Source of the DNA: Diphasiastrum complanatum | Lineage: Eukaryota; Streptophyta; Lycopodiopsida; Lycopodiales; Lycopodiaceae | Direction of reading: 5' to 3' | Length of the DNA: 64,000 nucleotides | Assembly (NCBI GenBank): GCA_029204225.1 | Contig: CM055094.1 | Span: 71,341,223 to 71,405,222, forward strand | Shown here: positions 36,044 through 48,299 of the stretch, piece by piece | Layout of the letters: the number at the start of each line of letters is the position of its first letter | Numbering within the stretch: position 1 is the stretch's first letter | Notes under the pieces: model-generated | The model's database searches: none | What the model was told of the DNA's origin: nothing | Seen by the model: only the letters and a program-made list of their open reading frames with translations | Program-made: the position numbers and the translations under genes

Positions 36044-36534
36044 ATTCATGAAGAAGGTGGTTCTTCTACATTCTTTTGTTATGATTCCAAGAAATTCATT
36101 TTTCCAGCAAGTGGAGTCACATGTCTTCATAAAGAGAGTAGATCAAATGGCTCTATCAAGAGACTTGGTGAGGGAGATAGTCACAATTCAAGGAGAAGAG
36201 AAGTATGTGAAGAGTTCAAAGTAGGATGTACTTTGAATGATGTCATTGTGAATGATAGTGAGGAAGAATCATTATCATATGATTCATTACCTAAAACATT
36301 GAGTAGAAGTTCTTGTTTAAAAAAAGAGAGTACTTCAATCATTCTTATGTTGAAGGTACTAATCATTTTTTTCATGGCTTCTAATGTATTTGAGATTTTT
36401 ACTTCTTATGATGCAATCATCAAGAGGGAGTGAAGGAAAGAGCAATGGAAGATTGGTTCTTGGGAAGATCCAAGGCATGGATCTCACATCTCTTCATCAA
36501 CTCAAAGGATTCTATGATTGTGAATTGATCACTC

Positions 36535-36930
36535 ATGATCGAGATGGCAAAAGGTTGGTTGGAGAAGACTACATGGATCCAGCAAATCAAGAGGCAATTT
36601 CTTCAAGGCAAGGGAGATCTCATTGGTGAGCTTCTTGAGGTTTTTTATGAACTCAAGAGAGCTGGATTTATTAGGTTTGATACTCATCTTCATCTACTCT
36701 ACTTCTTGTTGGATGGAAAGTTTGGAATCTATCTTTTGATTTATGATGGGGACATTGGTGACATTGTTTTCACTAACCTTTGTGGAAGTTCGAGATCAAG
36801 CATTGATGAGATCTTGTTGGATCTAGATCATATGTTTGAGAGGGGGTATTTCCAGAGGTTCAGGTCTGAAGATATTCATATCTTTGATATCTTTGATGAT
36901 CAAGAGAAAGGTAAGCAAGTGGAAGCAACT
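36535..36930 (+). pseudogene. E4 possible shuffled RT-like segment
   Basis: One frame reads ELKRAGFIRFD, LLYFLLDGKFGIYLLIYDGD and SSIDEILLDLDHMFERG. This can be lined up with the copia RT stretch from LNSFLLSQNFVMSEYD through LLLIYVDD to DIDEIKMALKREFE. The YVDD box would be YDGDIGD, which is not catalytic. DNA such as TTTGTGGAAGTT supports the link to E1. The INT-RT linker (KGKQVEATHFASLTYFGE) comes after it, not before, so the order is shuffled. Tentative. Confidence 0.4.
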
Positions 36931-37680
36931 CACTTTGCTTCACTCACATATTTTGGAGAATTTTCTTGTGTAGAAGATGCTATGCAAGTGGATATTGGTT
37001 CTCATGGTTTCATACTGGAAAAGCAAGTAATGGATCTGGAAAACAAATTTTGTTCAATGACTTTGATGGTCAAGAGGAAGATCAAGAGGTTGGTCTCAAA
37101 GGGCTTTAACAACACAAAAGGAAAGGTGACAATTTGAAGCTAGTCAAGAGCATCAAAGGAAGGTTATTTGGCAAAGATGTTATGGATCTATTTTTGCAGC
37201 TTATTGAAGACTCAAGTAAGGTCAAAGGAGCAGCAAGGAAGTGTTGTTCAAGTTTACTTTACTTGTTCTATCTCATGGTTGAGCTATTTCATGTGGATGT
37301 GTGGAAATTGTCAAGATATGGACAAACTAGCTACATTGTCTTGCAATATCTTATTGTTGGAGTTGTACTAGCATTCTTGGCTAGTTTTGTTGATGGAAAT
37401 GAAGCTATTGGAGGTTCATTATGTCACTCATTCATGGCCAAGTCATCAAGTGTTGATGATATCTTGTGGCAAGATGGAGATGGAGGCTTATTCATGGAGT
37501 TTTATGGTGAAGACATATCAAGAAAGGACAAAGTTGGAGGAGACAAGCAAGTAAATGAAGTAAATGGTCATCACTCACATTTATTGTTTGGTTGCTGCAA
37601 TTTTCCAGAGAGTTCGAAATTTGAAACATGGAGGAATCATTTCATTCACATTCTATTTGGTTCTTCATGTTCTAGTTATA
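36931..37680 (+). other. E4 copy of the RT-replacing module
   Basis: Shares with E3 FGxxCVxxAMQVD, SNGSGKQILFNDFDGQ, MDLFxQxIEDSSKVKGAARK, CCSSLLYLFYLM, DGNEAIGGxLCHS, LWQDxDGG and FPESS. The translation is split between two frames near 37130, so this copy is not open throughout. About 70 codons present in E3 (between SSV and LWQD) are missing. DNA identity over 37140-37330 is very high by eye. It ends at the hAT junction. Confidence 0.75.
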
Positions 37681-38583
37681 TCACGATGTGCCACACAATG
37701 AACATTGATTAGTTAAGGCACTTAATTTTTCAACAATGTAACCAAACCAATATCACATCCAATCATTGCAGATGCACCATCAGTTGCAATGCCAACAGGT
37801 TTGTTTTGCTCCAATCCCCATTCGCTCAATATTGCTTTGACACTATCCAATACAGTCTTACCTTTTCCATCAACAATTGTAGAAAGGCTCAAAAAATGTG
37901 CGACCTTTTCTCCTAGACCTGTATTAGGCAAATAAGTGACATACATCACAAGATGGACTTCCAAAGCTCTATATGTGCTTTCATCAACCAGAAGAGAGGA
38001 AAAAGGAGATCCTAACATGCTTGCCCCATGGATCTCACGTAAATGTTGCGCTATGGCTGACAAAAATTCAACACCTGCAGTTCGATTAGTGTATGTTGAA
38101 TAGTCAACATTTTTTGTCATGTTTGGCACCTGTAAAGACATGGCCAAATCACATTGTTCAGCATACATATTCAATAAAGGTCATGTTGTGCTACAAAGTA
38201 CGCGAGCTTCATAGTTGTAATGACTCTTTCTCTATTAGCATCATCCATCGCTAAGATGTGGTGTGAAATGGATTTAGCTCGCTTTTCCAATTCACATGAC
38301 CATTGTGCATGAGCCAATTTATGACCACTAGTGTGACAATGGCATCATGTTGCATGTTTTTACAACCATCCACTATCCCCCATGGCCCCAAAATTTTATA
38401 TTTCTCATACCAACTACATTTCATGACAGATTTGTCTCCACTAACAATGCATCGTAGCCATGGATACTTTACTCTCCAAGCCTCTCTAAAACCCCTACTA
38501 GCATTTTTTGGCTTCTTTTCTTTTTCTTTGCTTCCTTCATGGCTAGCCTCACCATGTTCTATATTCACCCCAAACAATTCCAT
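37681..38583 (-). pseudogene. hAT transposase, N-terminal and middle part
   Basis: Reverse-strand pieces of a hAT-superfamily transposase of the TTF-zinc-finger (ZMYM/ZNF862-like) kind. From the right: FREAWRVKYPWLRCIVSGDK resembles the TTF-type N-terminus. After a frame change come RTAGVEFLSAIAQHLREIHG, SPFSSLLVDEST and GIATDGASAMIG, the catalytic-domain region. Near 37690-37725 INVHCVAHRD is the conserved CxxH block. Stops are present. The C-terminal dimerisation domain is absent; cut at E4. Confidence 0.82.
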
Positions 38584-39480
38584 GTCAACAGAAGCTTATT
38601 ATAGTTAGGTACCAATAACTGTGCATGGAAAACAGATTTTTGGAGAGCACTTGAATCTATTAAAACTATTAGAGAAATAACAGATCTTATGTTGCAAAGA
38701 AATGTGGCTGTGCAATGCATTATATTAAAGAAAATGCACTTTCAATAATTTGAAATACAAGCCCTGCCATTGTCTACATGCATTGTCTACTCAGATAAAT
38801 TTTCCTAAAGAAGAATGCCTGTGGGCTGTCTCCCAGGATGATCAAGCTTTTAAATGTTCTTTTTGGCCTTCCAACAACAATACCTTTATCAACTTAGTGT
38901 TGGGTGCCCAGTGCCCACTGCTCACAGGGTCCAATCTCCTCCCCAACGTCTGAGTCACCAATGCAAAGAATGGATGCTCTTATTTCTGCTAATCTTCAAA
39001 GGTGAGAGGTATGTAGTATCTCCAACATAGCAATTGAGTGGGTTGCCACTGACTATGCAAGAACAATGAGTAACATTTAAATAAGATTTTAAGATTCAGA
39101 AATACACATCAGAAATCCAAATTTTTTGCAACAACAAGCTTCACCTGAAGGCTGAAGGCTAAAGTTGATGATCAGGATTCAGGATTCAGATCTCCAACGA
39201 CCAGCCTCTCATTTTTGCAATCATATTTATTGTCAAAACACCAGCGAATGGTCTCCTGTTCTAAAATCGCAACAGGTTTCTCTTTCTCAGTTCTGAATGG
39301 GCATATTCCAGAACGTGGAACTTGGAAGCTGGAGCTTGGAAGAGTCTGCCCCTGGAACGGAATTCAGAACGAATTGTGGATTCTGGATAGTGGAAGAAGA
39401 AGGCTATGGCTCACGAGTCGCGAGTCGCCGCTCAAGCCTCAAGCTTGAAAGTTGAAGCTATTGGGCACTGGCTGGCCGCT
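38584..39480. other. No gene recognised
   Basis: Sequence without recognisable coding. The last part (about 39280-39480) is locally GC-richer, with short imperfect repeats (GGAACTTGGAAGCTGGAGCTTGG; CTCAAGCCTCAAGC). Confidence 0.5.
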
Positions 39481-39732
39481 ACACTTCAACACATAGAATA
39501 TTGAGATTTAGATCAACCTATGATCTATCCTCAATCTAATGACTCTTGCCACTTCGTAATATTGAAACACACTCAAATTAGGTTTAGTAACCTCACAATC
39601 TAGAGATCCAATCAAAATTGGGGTTTTGACAAAATCACAAAAAATTGATTATTTTAAAATCTACATGCAACTTGATATGCAATCTTGTAGCCACCACTTA
39701 GACTTTTCCAATGCTCTAAAAATCGGCCAAAT
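39481..39732 (-). repeat. Copia leader fragment
   Basis: Matches 9186-9293 and the E3 leader at about 26315-26600, so it is the 5' untranslated leader of the E3/E5 family without LTR or Gag. It joins gypsy sequence at 39733. Confidence 0.8.
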
Positions 39733-40475
39733 TACCTTTACGGTAATCATTTATAGTGTATACAGATCACCAGCCTCTAAAGTACTTTTGTAATCAGAAT
39801 AGGGGTCATAAAGCTCATTGGGCTGAGCTTATGCAGGAATCTGATCATGGGATCCGATATGTCAAGGGCAGCTCTAACCAAGTTGCGGATGCGCATAGTC
39901 AGATTGGTGAACTAAATGAACTTTCATTCACCCAAAATTTCACTGATCTATATCTTTCACTAAGAGGGAGGTGTGAATCGGATTCTCATTTTGGTCCCAT
40001 CTGGAAGATGGTGGAGACAGGAAAAAATGAGAGTGGAATAGGGATCTACTCACAGGGGTCTCAAATTTCTAGGAAAGATAAGAAGATAGTAGAACAATTC
40101 TCTATCCGAGGTGGTTTACTATTTCGAAATGGGAAAATTTGTGTACCAACAGATGACGAGTTAAAGAAGAGGATTCTTTATGAGTGTCATGACGTTCACT
40201 ATGTAGGTCATCCGGGTATACATAGGACTTTGGACTTGGTCAAAAGAGAGTTTTATTGACCAAAACTCAAGCCATTTGTTGAGTCTTATGTGGTTAAATG
40301 TAGACTTTGTCAGTTAGCCAAAGCTGAATGCTTGAAGACTAGAGGGTTGTTACATCCCCTAAATATCCCTTAGAAACGATGGAAAAGCATATCTTTGGAT
40401 TTTATGGTTGGACTTCCAAAGACCCAACGCCAAAATGATTCTATTTGGGTTGTGGATGGGATTTGGAGATATTGC
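39733..40475 (+). pseudogene. Ty3/gypsy RNase H end and integrase zinc finger
   Basis: YTDHQPLKYF, DHGIRYVKGSSNQVAD mark the gypsy RNase H C-terminus. RGGLLFRNGKICVP and ECHDVHYVGHPGIHRTLDLV form the integrase HHCC finger, completed after a stop (TGA at 40258) by CRLCQLAK. The core starts KRWKSISLDFMVGLP, with another stop before it, and ends near 40475. A different gypsy lineage from the remnant at 10.7 kb. Confidence 0.88.
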
Positions 40476-41290
40476 ACATGACGAACTTATTTTTTGTCGG
40501 TTTCTTGTTGTGTATTTTGGAAAGCTAAATGTATGCCTACTTCATAGGTAGGCTTTAAAATCAGAATATTGTGATTCAGGTGATGTTTTTTAGGTATGCA
40601 AATGTGCATACTCTGATTTTCTACAAAGTTACATTTTACCATTTTTACATGTTGCGTCAATGGTAAACATCTTCAAAAAATTCTCCAACTACCATAGTTA
40701 TTGGAGTGCTCATGACAACATACAAATGATTTTGTTCTTACTAGAATGATGGTGATAACAAAAGTAAGGCATCCAAATATTATGCTTAATCGCCTGAAGC
40801 TTATCTAAAATTTCTTCATCCTCATGCTCCTTCTGATACCGCTTCAGAAAAGCTCTTCTCAAATCCTCCCAAACCTGAAATTCTTGTAATAGATATTGTG
40901 ACTACCACTGTAATGTGTTCCCTTTCCTTGCTTACCAATGGTAGCTCCACCCACAACTGCAAATTATTATAATCTAGATTCCTAACACAACCCGAACCAG
41001 ACTGCAACAGAACCAAAAAGGTGTGTGGCTACTATTCTACAAAGATATCATAGGCATAATCATGGAGGAACCCATCCATTAGGATTCTATGTACTCCTTC
41101 ATGTAGTTTTTCTCATCTCATGATGTAAAATTGGTATAAGTGATAGTGAAGCATCCAACTTGAACACTAATATTCTCTATGTCAATTATGAAATCTTTCT
41201 ATCTGTCATATATAGGGTTTTAAAGGAAAGATACATTTTTAAAAAGGAGTTAATTCTTGAAATAGACCAAAGTTATTCTGTAAAACTAGC
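40476..41290. other. No gene recognised
   Basis: AT-rich. Bases 41186-41235 resemble 55154-55200. Reverse frame 40822-41016 has no recognisable motif. Confidence 0.45.
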
Positions 41291-41660
41291 AAGCATAGTT
41301 GAAGAGGGAGTGTGAAGAATTGTCAACTATTTTCTTGACTAGTTTAGGCCTAATGGAGGCCAAACTTGTATAGATGGCCCATCAAAATTTTCACATGTGA
41401 ATGTCATTAAAATAGTAATGTCTACTATTGTTAGATAGTCTTAGAAGTGGTAGAGGTTAAGTCCCACAAAATGACGTCTATTTGATGTAATTTGGCCATA
41501 TGGACCAAATTTGGTAGTGTAGTGTTCATATTTCTATTTTAGGACTATATGACTCTAAAGAGAGGAAAGAGAGTCATATCTCATGCCTAAAATAGGCTGA
41601 AGTTTGGATTAGGTTGAGTGGTTGAACATTGTATTGGAGATCATTCTAATCCAATAGTTT
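41291..41660 (+). repeat. Copia 3' end: polypurine tract and partial LTR
   Basis: GAAGAGGGAG (41301-41310) is followed by TGTGAAGAATTGTCAAC, an LTR start related to E2's. Similarity to the E2 LTR continues: TTTCACATGTGAA near 41389, then ATTTGATGTAATTTGGCCATAT matching E2's promoter region. It fades by about 41660. So block B starts inside an LTR, and only this copy keeps the LTR's left end. The rest of the element is missing. Confidence 0.75.
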
Positions 41661-41664
41661 TGCT

Positions 41665-42080
41665 TTATAATCTCCTTCTTGTCTCCACAATCGGAGGAGT
41701 AGCATGACCTTCATCTTCGGCTTGATAATCAACCTGTGGTGGTGGAATTGCTTCGTCCACACAGAGATGCTTGGATAGTTCATCAATATCTTTTTCATCA
41801 TCGCCAAACCTATGAATTTCATCGAGTATGATCACGACTTGTGTGCATCCATTATCCAAGTAGCTCATGGCATCTATACCCCTTCGTTTGCTGATTATAT
41901 CATGTTAAAATACACTTCAAAGCTGTCACCTACATTTTGCTCCTTTTGCTCTTAGGTAGATGAAAATAAACTCAGAATCCAAATACATGCAAACCATCCA
42001 TCTTAGGCTTCTTACTACTAAATGCCTCATCTATTGTGTGAATAGGGCTAAAAAGCATGGTTTGGTGGTACAAACAAAGA
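41665..42080 (-). pseudogene. Copia integrase C-terminus in block B
   Basis: Reverse strand, about 42060 to 41665: DEAFSSKKPKMDGLHVFGF and FHLPKSKRSK align with the copia pattern of KKPSVxHLRVFGC and HxPKxKRxK. After a frame change CTQVVIILDEIHRFGDDEKD matches the ISRDVIFDE region and linker. Copy 1 in block B has an extra stop here. A third copia lineage, diverged from E1-E5. Confidence 0.6.
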
Positions 42081-43173
42081 ACCCATTTTTCATTGTACCT
42101 TTTGGTAGTACATTTCACTTTTGGGGGATTTGGGAGGGAGATTGATAGATGCTACCCACGAGTTAATGCAATGAAGGCGTCCCTAGTAATGATGGGCCTA
42201 CCCTCTTGGAGTATTGGGGGGTAAGTGGTGGGCCTATACTCTCTCCTCCAATAAAAAGGTAGTGTATTTTTACCCAAGTCCGCAATTTCCATCTGTGCTA
42301 ACATTTCCCTAGGAGCTTCAACAATTATGCAATTCTTCCTTTTAGCTATACTTTTTGTTTTTAGGCCTATTAACTACGTAAATTGTTACTTGCTCCTAGA
42401 AAAAATTAATAAAAGTTGTGGATCGATACTCACCACCCATAGCTCCTTATCCAATTTGTTGGGTTCTGCAAGTACAGATTATCCTAATCCTGCCATTCTG
42501 CCAAAAAATTGCCCTTCTGACACATTAATGAATCTTAATAAAAGCCTCAGAGTGTGATTGGAAGTCTTGCAAGTCAACTTTAAGGCTGACCAAAATAGTT
42601 TCAAGCCCTCCACCACTTTATTTGACCTAACTTGCCAAAATTGGCCCAATCTTAGGGAACCACTCCAATGCAACTTCATTAACTATCTCACCCTTGAAGT
42701 GGTTCACTTTGACCTCCGATCCATTTTCTTCCCATGATTCATCAATCACTCTATTTGTGAGAAGTCATACTTGTAGAGTACAATTCTTTTATGCCCTTAA
42801 TCTGGAGGAAATCAACTTTCAAACAACCCTAAATGGAGCAAAGGCCACTTAGTGATGGGCTTTTAGGAAAAATGAACCGTCAAGAAAATCTCCCCTTGAA
42901 ATGGATTTGAACTTCACAACCTCTTTCAAAGTGAAATTTTTTAATGAACTTGAAGGGCCCTTTTCCCTTTAGGTCCCTTGACCTGAAGTTTTATCATTTC
43001 CCTCAAGATCTAATGGATACGCGTGATCCAAGAGCCCACAATGGCTCAATCTCAATCGTTGATTATTGGGCCTCAAGATCAAGATCAAATTTGCGATCCA
43101 CTTGAGACACTTCCTCCAAACAGATAAACCCTTTGGTTCACTACCTATCCACTCTGACTAGTTGCACGCATGC

Positions 43174-43325
<152 letters not shown>

Positions 43326-44003
43326 TGCTCCCTCCTTCAAATTTTCAAGTTGATCTACTATTTCAAAGAGCTGATTTGACCCTTGCTGGAAGCTACAAAT
43401 GAGATTGCCCTGGTCCAACTTGATGAATAGACTCTTACTCACCGGATTTGGTGGAGAAGAAAACTTGGAAAAAAATCGTTTTTCTCTCTCTACAGAAGGT
43501 ACACTTTTCCCTTTTAATAGTGAGCAAGATTAGGTTAGAAACTAAGGAAACCTTTGATAGTCCTCCATCAACCTATCTCAACATGATTCTTGGCTTTATA
43601 GCTCTGAAAACAACATTTGAACAACAAAGCAACGACTCTTTTCCCAAAAGCTATGTCATAAGTTCCAGTCAATACGAATGATTTCTATTGTTGTGAATCT
43701 TCTTCTGCCAGCAGTCCATAGTTCGGCAACGTGTATGCTTGAATCGGTATTCCAAATTCTGATTACTGGTTTTTGATAGCCAGAACTGTGAAAGTTCAAC
43801 TAGTTTGATCATATTTGCTACATTTCTATATTTGACAAATTGAGATCGACTCTATTTTAGACTTAGAGTGATACCATGTAGAAAATCAATCCTACAATTT
43901 GTCACTAGAAATCTCACAAGCTATCAACCATCAAAATTACATAGATAGAAGGAAATAGTGTACCACTACCTAAGAAACTTTCAAAAACTATATATTATGC
44001 AAG

Positions 44004-47000
44004 GAGAGAAAAAATTACATATATGGACACATACTTTTCTGGGGGTTCCACTACATGGCAAAATAGACCCCATTAAGAAATATTTGTCTCAACTTGGTAT
44101 TTATACTTGTCGTAAACAAGGCACATGAAAATGTCACATAAACAAATGTCAAAAAATTGCTAGAACTAGAAATTTATATTAGACAAAAATAAACTAGGCT
44201 TACTATATTTAACATATCATGACCCTAAAAGGCAACATATAACCTATGATGAACACCATTAGATCACAGCCCTAAGAGACAGAAATATCTCCACCATACA
44301 TGAGTAACTTGTAGGGCAAGTTAGTGTGTTTCAAAAATAACCCCTCTTCAGCATGCCTTTGTTGGGTTCTTGAAGGAGTATTTTTTACTTGAAGGCTCCG
44401 ATACCACTTTTTGGGTGTACAAGATTTTGGGAATTTATTTATCAGCTCTAATACAACTTGCTGAATATGATATCCAATCAAGAGAAAGCTCAACGTTAAA
44501 TTATGACAGGATCTTTAGCAACTGTGGATTCAAACTATTACTTAGATCGACCAGAGGAATATCTTTGTAGGTGTCAAAGACACCCATGAAGGGAGCGAAA
44601 CAGCTAGACGTCTATGACAACCATGCTTCCTTTGAGTAAGATATTTAGAATGAGTCATTTTAGTTGTTGGATAATACAACGATCAAATCATGATCCTATG
44701 CCTGAGAATGGCTCACAATAGTAGCGCACTATATGTTGTGATCTTACTAGGCTAGGTAGGGATTGAATAATATATATACTCCTTGAACTACTTTCACTCT
44801 CTCTAAAGATCTAATTCTATGGAATCATATAGTCTAATACAAAGGAGTTCATGGAGGAACTCTAATTCATGCTTCTATTGTTGCTTGAATCTTATTCATG
44901 TGTATCTCATCTCTCTTCTTCTCATCGTTGCTACTACTTTATTGTGTATTTGTGTACATACATCAATTTACAGTACAGTTATAAGAATAACGGTCATGAA
45001 GTGATGTAGTTACACAAAGTGAATGGTGACGTAGTCTGTGTCGAACAAAGCAAAGCGAAAGCTTCCTATTGAGTGGTGACAGTCAACGGACGTCGAGGGA
45101 GTCGGATGAGTCAAGTTGATCGTTTGTCCTCAAGGTGATGTCGTTGGAGTTGAGTCGGTGAAGTCGACATGGATCCTGCTCTGTTTCAAAGTCGATGTAT
45201 GCAGAGACTGTTCGACTTGTGCGAGTAAGACTGTTGTTGGTTGTAGAGAGAGAATATTTATATAGTATGATGGTACTCAGGAAATGAATTCAGGTGAGTA
45301 GGAGCGAAGATTAACTCCATCAGCCTTCACATGTAATAATAATAAAGTAAGCTAGATTATGCCAGGAAGTCGATACTCACATGGTTTGTTGAAATGCAGC
45401 ATTTTTTCTATGCAGTGATGTGTAGCTTAGAGGTAGGAGAAGTCTAATGTGCATGTGATAATATCCATCTGTGTGTGTGTGTGTGAGAGCAACAACCATT
45501 TGCAATTAGTCGGGTTTTTCAGGGGGTAGTTAGCACCCCTAAAAGAAAATTCTAACTATCCACAAAAATAAATCAACATTGTCAATTAAAGGTACTTTTC
45601 ACAATTTTGCATAGTTTACTCTCATGAAACTATTTTTTTTAAAAGCACTAACTAGAGTCTATACTTTTAGAAGGAAAGTATTTTGATCAGAACAATGATA
45701 CATGGCCAGAATGAGTTGGAAGAAAGACTTTGTACAAGGTAAAGATAGGTCTATTGGATGCAAGATGAATGTACTAATTAAAAGGGTAAATTATCTCTTT
45801 GACTATATTTGGTCATGTGAACTACTCCAATGACAAGGTCAAACTTTGCTATCATGTTTGGCAAATTCATAATATCATCCTTGACGTTATCAGTTTTGAT
45901 GCCTAGGTATTCCAAATCCAATATGGATTGACATCCACTTGTGGTTGCTTTCTTTCTAGAGGCAACATAGGTCTAGGATTTTAAGAAAGCATACATCGTC
46001 TATATACTAAAACATGTGTTTAAAGGAATGCACATTGTCTAATTCACCAACTTTGGCTAATCATTTCATAGCAAGTTAAATACCAACTAAACCATGTAGG
46101 AGAGCATCATAAAACCATTAATATCTCCCATACTTGTCTCCAATTTTTTTCACCTAGTCTAATTACACAATCATTTATTAAAAAGCTATTCCATTGGCAT
46201 AGGTTTTCTATACCAATATTAACTTTAAACGTTCTTCAAAGTGCTTGCATTCCCATGACCAACTTAAGTCGTTATTTCAATATTTCCACTTATAGCAATA
46301 TCACTGGACGTCAAAAACTATTTTTGGTGAAAGAGATGAAATACCTGTCCAAAAATGATAATATCCACATTTAGAATACTTTGGTATGTGGTTTCCTTAT
46401 GGCCTACACTCTCCATAAGGACAGGAGCTAGCATACCAAGAGTTTCAGTCAAATAAGTGGCTAACCTTGAGAAGTAGCAATTGTGTGCATTGGTAATTCA
46501 TCTAAAAGTGCTCTTGTGAGCTGTAAAAGTGGATAAGAGAAAAAGGTAGTACTTATTTCCCTAGTAAAAAGTCTAGCATTACTTAAGTCAAATTATGCTT
46601 TAGTTTCTGTCGAGCTTTCAACAAAAAGTTTCATGACATTCGGATATAGGGCAAAATTTTGATTTTATGATCTTTCCAAGGCTAATTTTTTGACTAGGTG
46701 CATACACATAAAACATGGATTATGATGTGACATATATATGATATGTAGTCCAAAGTCTTTCATTATTAGCTTCTTTCAAAGGCATCAGATGAACAATGAC
46801 CATGTAGCCACATGGTGTTTTTTAAGTATTTGATAGCAAAGGTTTTGCAAAATTGAGCATGTCTAGTTACAATCTCATTAACAATAGTTTGATAGGTAGT
46901 GTGGCTAGTTTAAACCATCCATCATATAATTCAGAGGCAATCTTGTTAATTTTAGATAGTCAAATGGCAATGTGACTTAAACAAGACGCAGTTTCTCCAA

Positions 47001-47098
47001 AAACGATACATGAACACATACTTCTTTTCATTATCTGAACAAGTTGCTCTCATCCTCACAAATCTTTCATTTTTATGTTTTATCCTATTATAAAAGAG
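44004..47098. other. No gene recognised; one PBS-like site
   Basis: Long AT-rich stretch. The reverse complement of 44395-44406 is TGGTATCGGAGC, a one-base variant of the PBS, but no LTR pair or Gag accompanies it. 45010-45260 is GC-richer, with many GTCG/GACG motifs, and 45471-45484 is a (GT)7 run. No protein recognised. Confidence 0.5.
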
Positions 47099-47492
47099 AG
47101 AAATAACACAAAACCTATTGTCCAAGAACAATATAGGTCCAATGGTTGGATTGCAGTTAATGTGTATTGATATATATACATGATCCCCATGAGAAAGTCA
47201 TCTTGAAGTGTGTGACAGAGACTGTCTTCTATTTTTGCTAAAAAATGCAATAAGAGTACTTTGGACAATATTGGTTGACACACGTGAGATTTGAATGAGG
47301 TTCAAATTGGAGTGTCAAATGTCGAATGTCGAATGAAGGTCAAATGTGAATTGTTAAATTAAAGTCGAATTTGAATTCGAATTCAAATGAAGGTCGAACA
47401 ACAATTCCAAGGAATCAAGGAATGTTCCAAGGAAATTCTAACAAATTTTAGGTGCTTGAACTTTGAATTTGAAGGATTTCTTGTTGTTTGAA
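47099..47492. repeat. Block C fragment, copy 3
   Basis: Matches 28906-29310 and about 62920-63311. Both edges are sharp: different sequence lies left of 47099, and hAT coding starts right of 47492. Only part of block C is present. Confidence 0.82.
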
Positions 47493-48083
47493 AATGAGTG
47501 CATGCATAAACCTTGCAAAAGAATACGTGCAAGGATTGGTTGATTCTCTTAATCTAAGCTTTCGTGACTTGTCAGTTTTTAATGCCGCCAAGCAATTTAG
47601 TCCACGCCATTATGCACAAGATGATATCATGAGAGAAACAAATGCAACAAGGTGGCTTGAGAAGCTGCCTCAACACCTTCAACCAAAAACAGGAATTGAC
47701 TTGAATAGTGTTGCAGTTGGTTTTGATAGTGAGGGATGCAAGAGAGAATTATTTGGATTTATTGATACTTTATATCTCAATTCTGAAGGCTTCTCAATGA
47801 AAGAGTCATGGAGGATATTTAGCAGGATAAAAGATTGGCAAGATAGCTTTCCAAGTATCATGAGACTTTGGCAAGCTGTACTTGTTATTCCTATTAGGAC
47901 AGTGCAATGTGAAAGAGGCTTTTCAAAAATCGAATGCGATCAAATGTAAGGAGGACTCGACTAGCTATAGAAACTCCAGATTCATTGATGAGAGTTTCCC
48001 TAAATGGACCAAAGCTCATGGATGTGGAGTGGCAACAAACGGTTCGAGATATGGAAAGAAGGCAAAGACAGGCGTATAAGTAG
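47493..48083 (+). pseudogene. hAT transposase C-terminal part
   Basis: CINLAKEYVQGLVDSLNLSF through FSRIKDWQDSFPSIMRLWQA to VQCERGFSKI is the hAT dimerisation region, with the conserved ERGFS motif. A frameshift near 47940 leads to RRTRLAIETPDSLMRVSLNG and ends MERRQRQAYK-stop (48081-48083), the expected C-terminus. It covers what the fragment at 37.7-38.6 kb lacks. No first Met is evident; upstream coding is replaced by block C. Confidence 0.85.
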
Positions 48084-48200
48084 TGTAGTGTAGTGAATTG
48101 AGCTTTTTAAAACAACTTTTTGATATTTATGTCTTTGATAGTGTAGTGTAGTAATGTGAATTGAGCATTTTAAGACAGCTCTTTGATATTTATGTCTTTT
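48082..48200. repeat. 58-bp tandem duplication behind the hAT fragment
   Basis: TAGTGTAGTGTAGT followed by AATTGAGC and GATATTTATGTCTTT occurs twice, starting at about 48081 and 48139, with small differences. Confidence 0.7.
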
Positions 48201-48299
48201 CATGAGTGGTACTTTAAGTAGTAAAGCTTGTTTTTTTATTCTTATGTTTCGACATAATTCGACATAAAAATTCAATGTGCCTTCAAAACCCTAGACTCG

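Larger units (their letters stand above)
33340..37680 (+). mobile_element. Copia-derived element E4, RT-less, 3'-truncated
   Basis: 5' LTR, PBS, leader, Gag and protease are followed by rearranged sequence: a remnant of integrase, about 900 bp of unfamiliar sequence with a possible RT-like piece, then the module shared with E3. It breaks at about 37680, where hAT sequence begins on the other strand, so the 3' LTR is missing. It is nested in the older gag relic. The left target-duplication arm would be AAGGA or AGGAA before 33340; its partner is lost. Confidence 0.88.

Noticed and set aside
38890-39475. TGTTGGGTGCCCAGTGCCC and TTGGGCACTGG as inverted ends of a second hAT MITE
   Set aside because: Pairing is poor on alignment and no 8-bp duplication is present.
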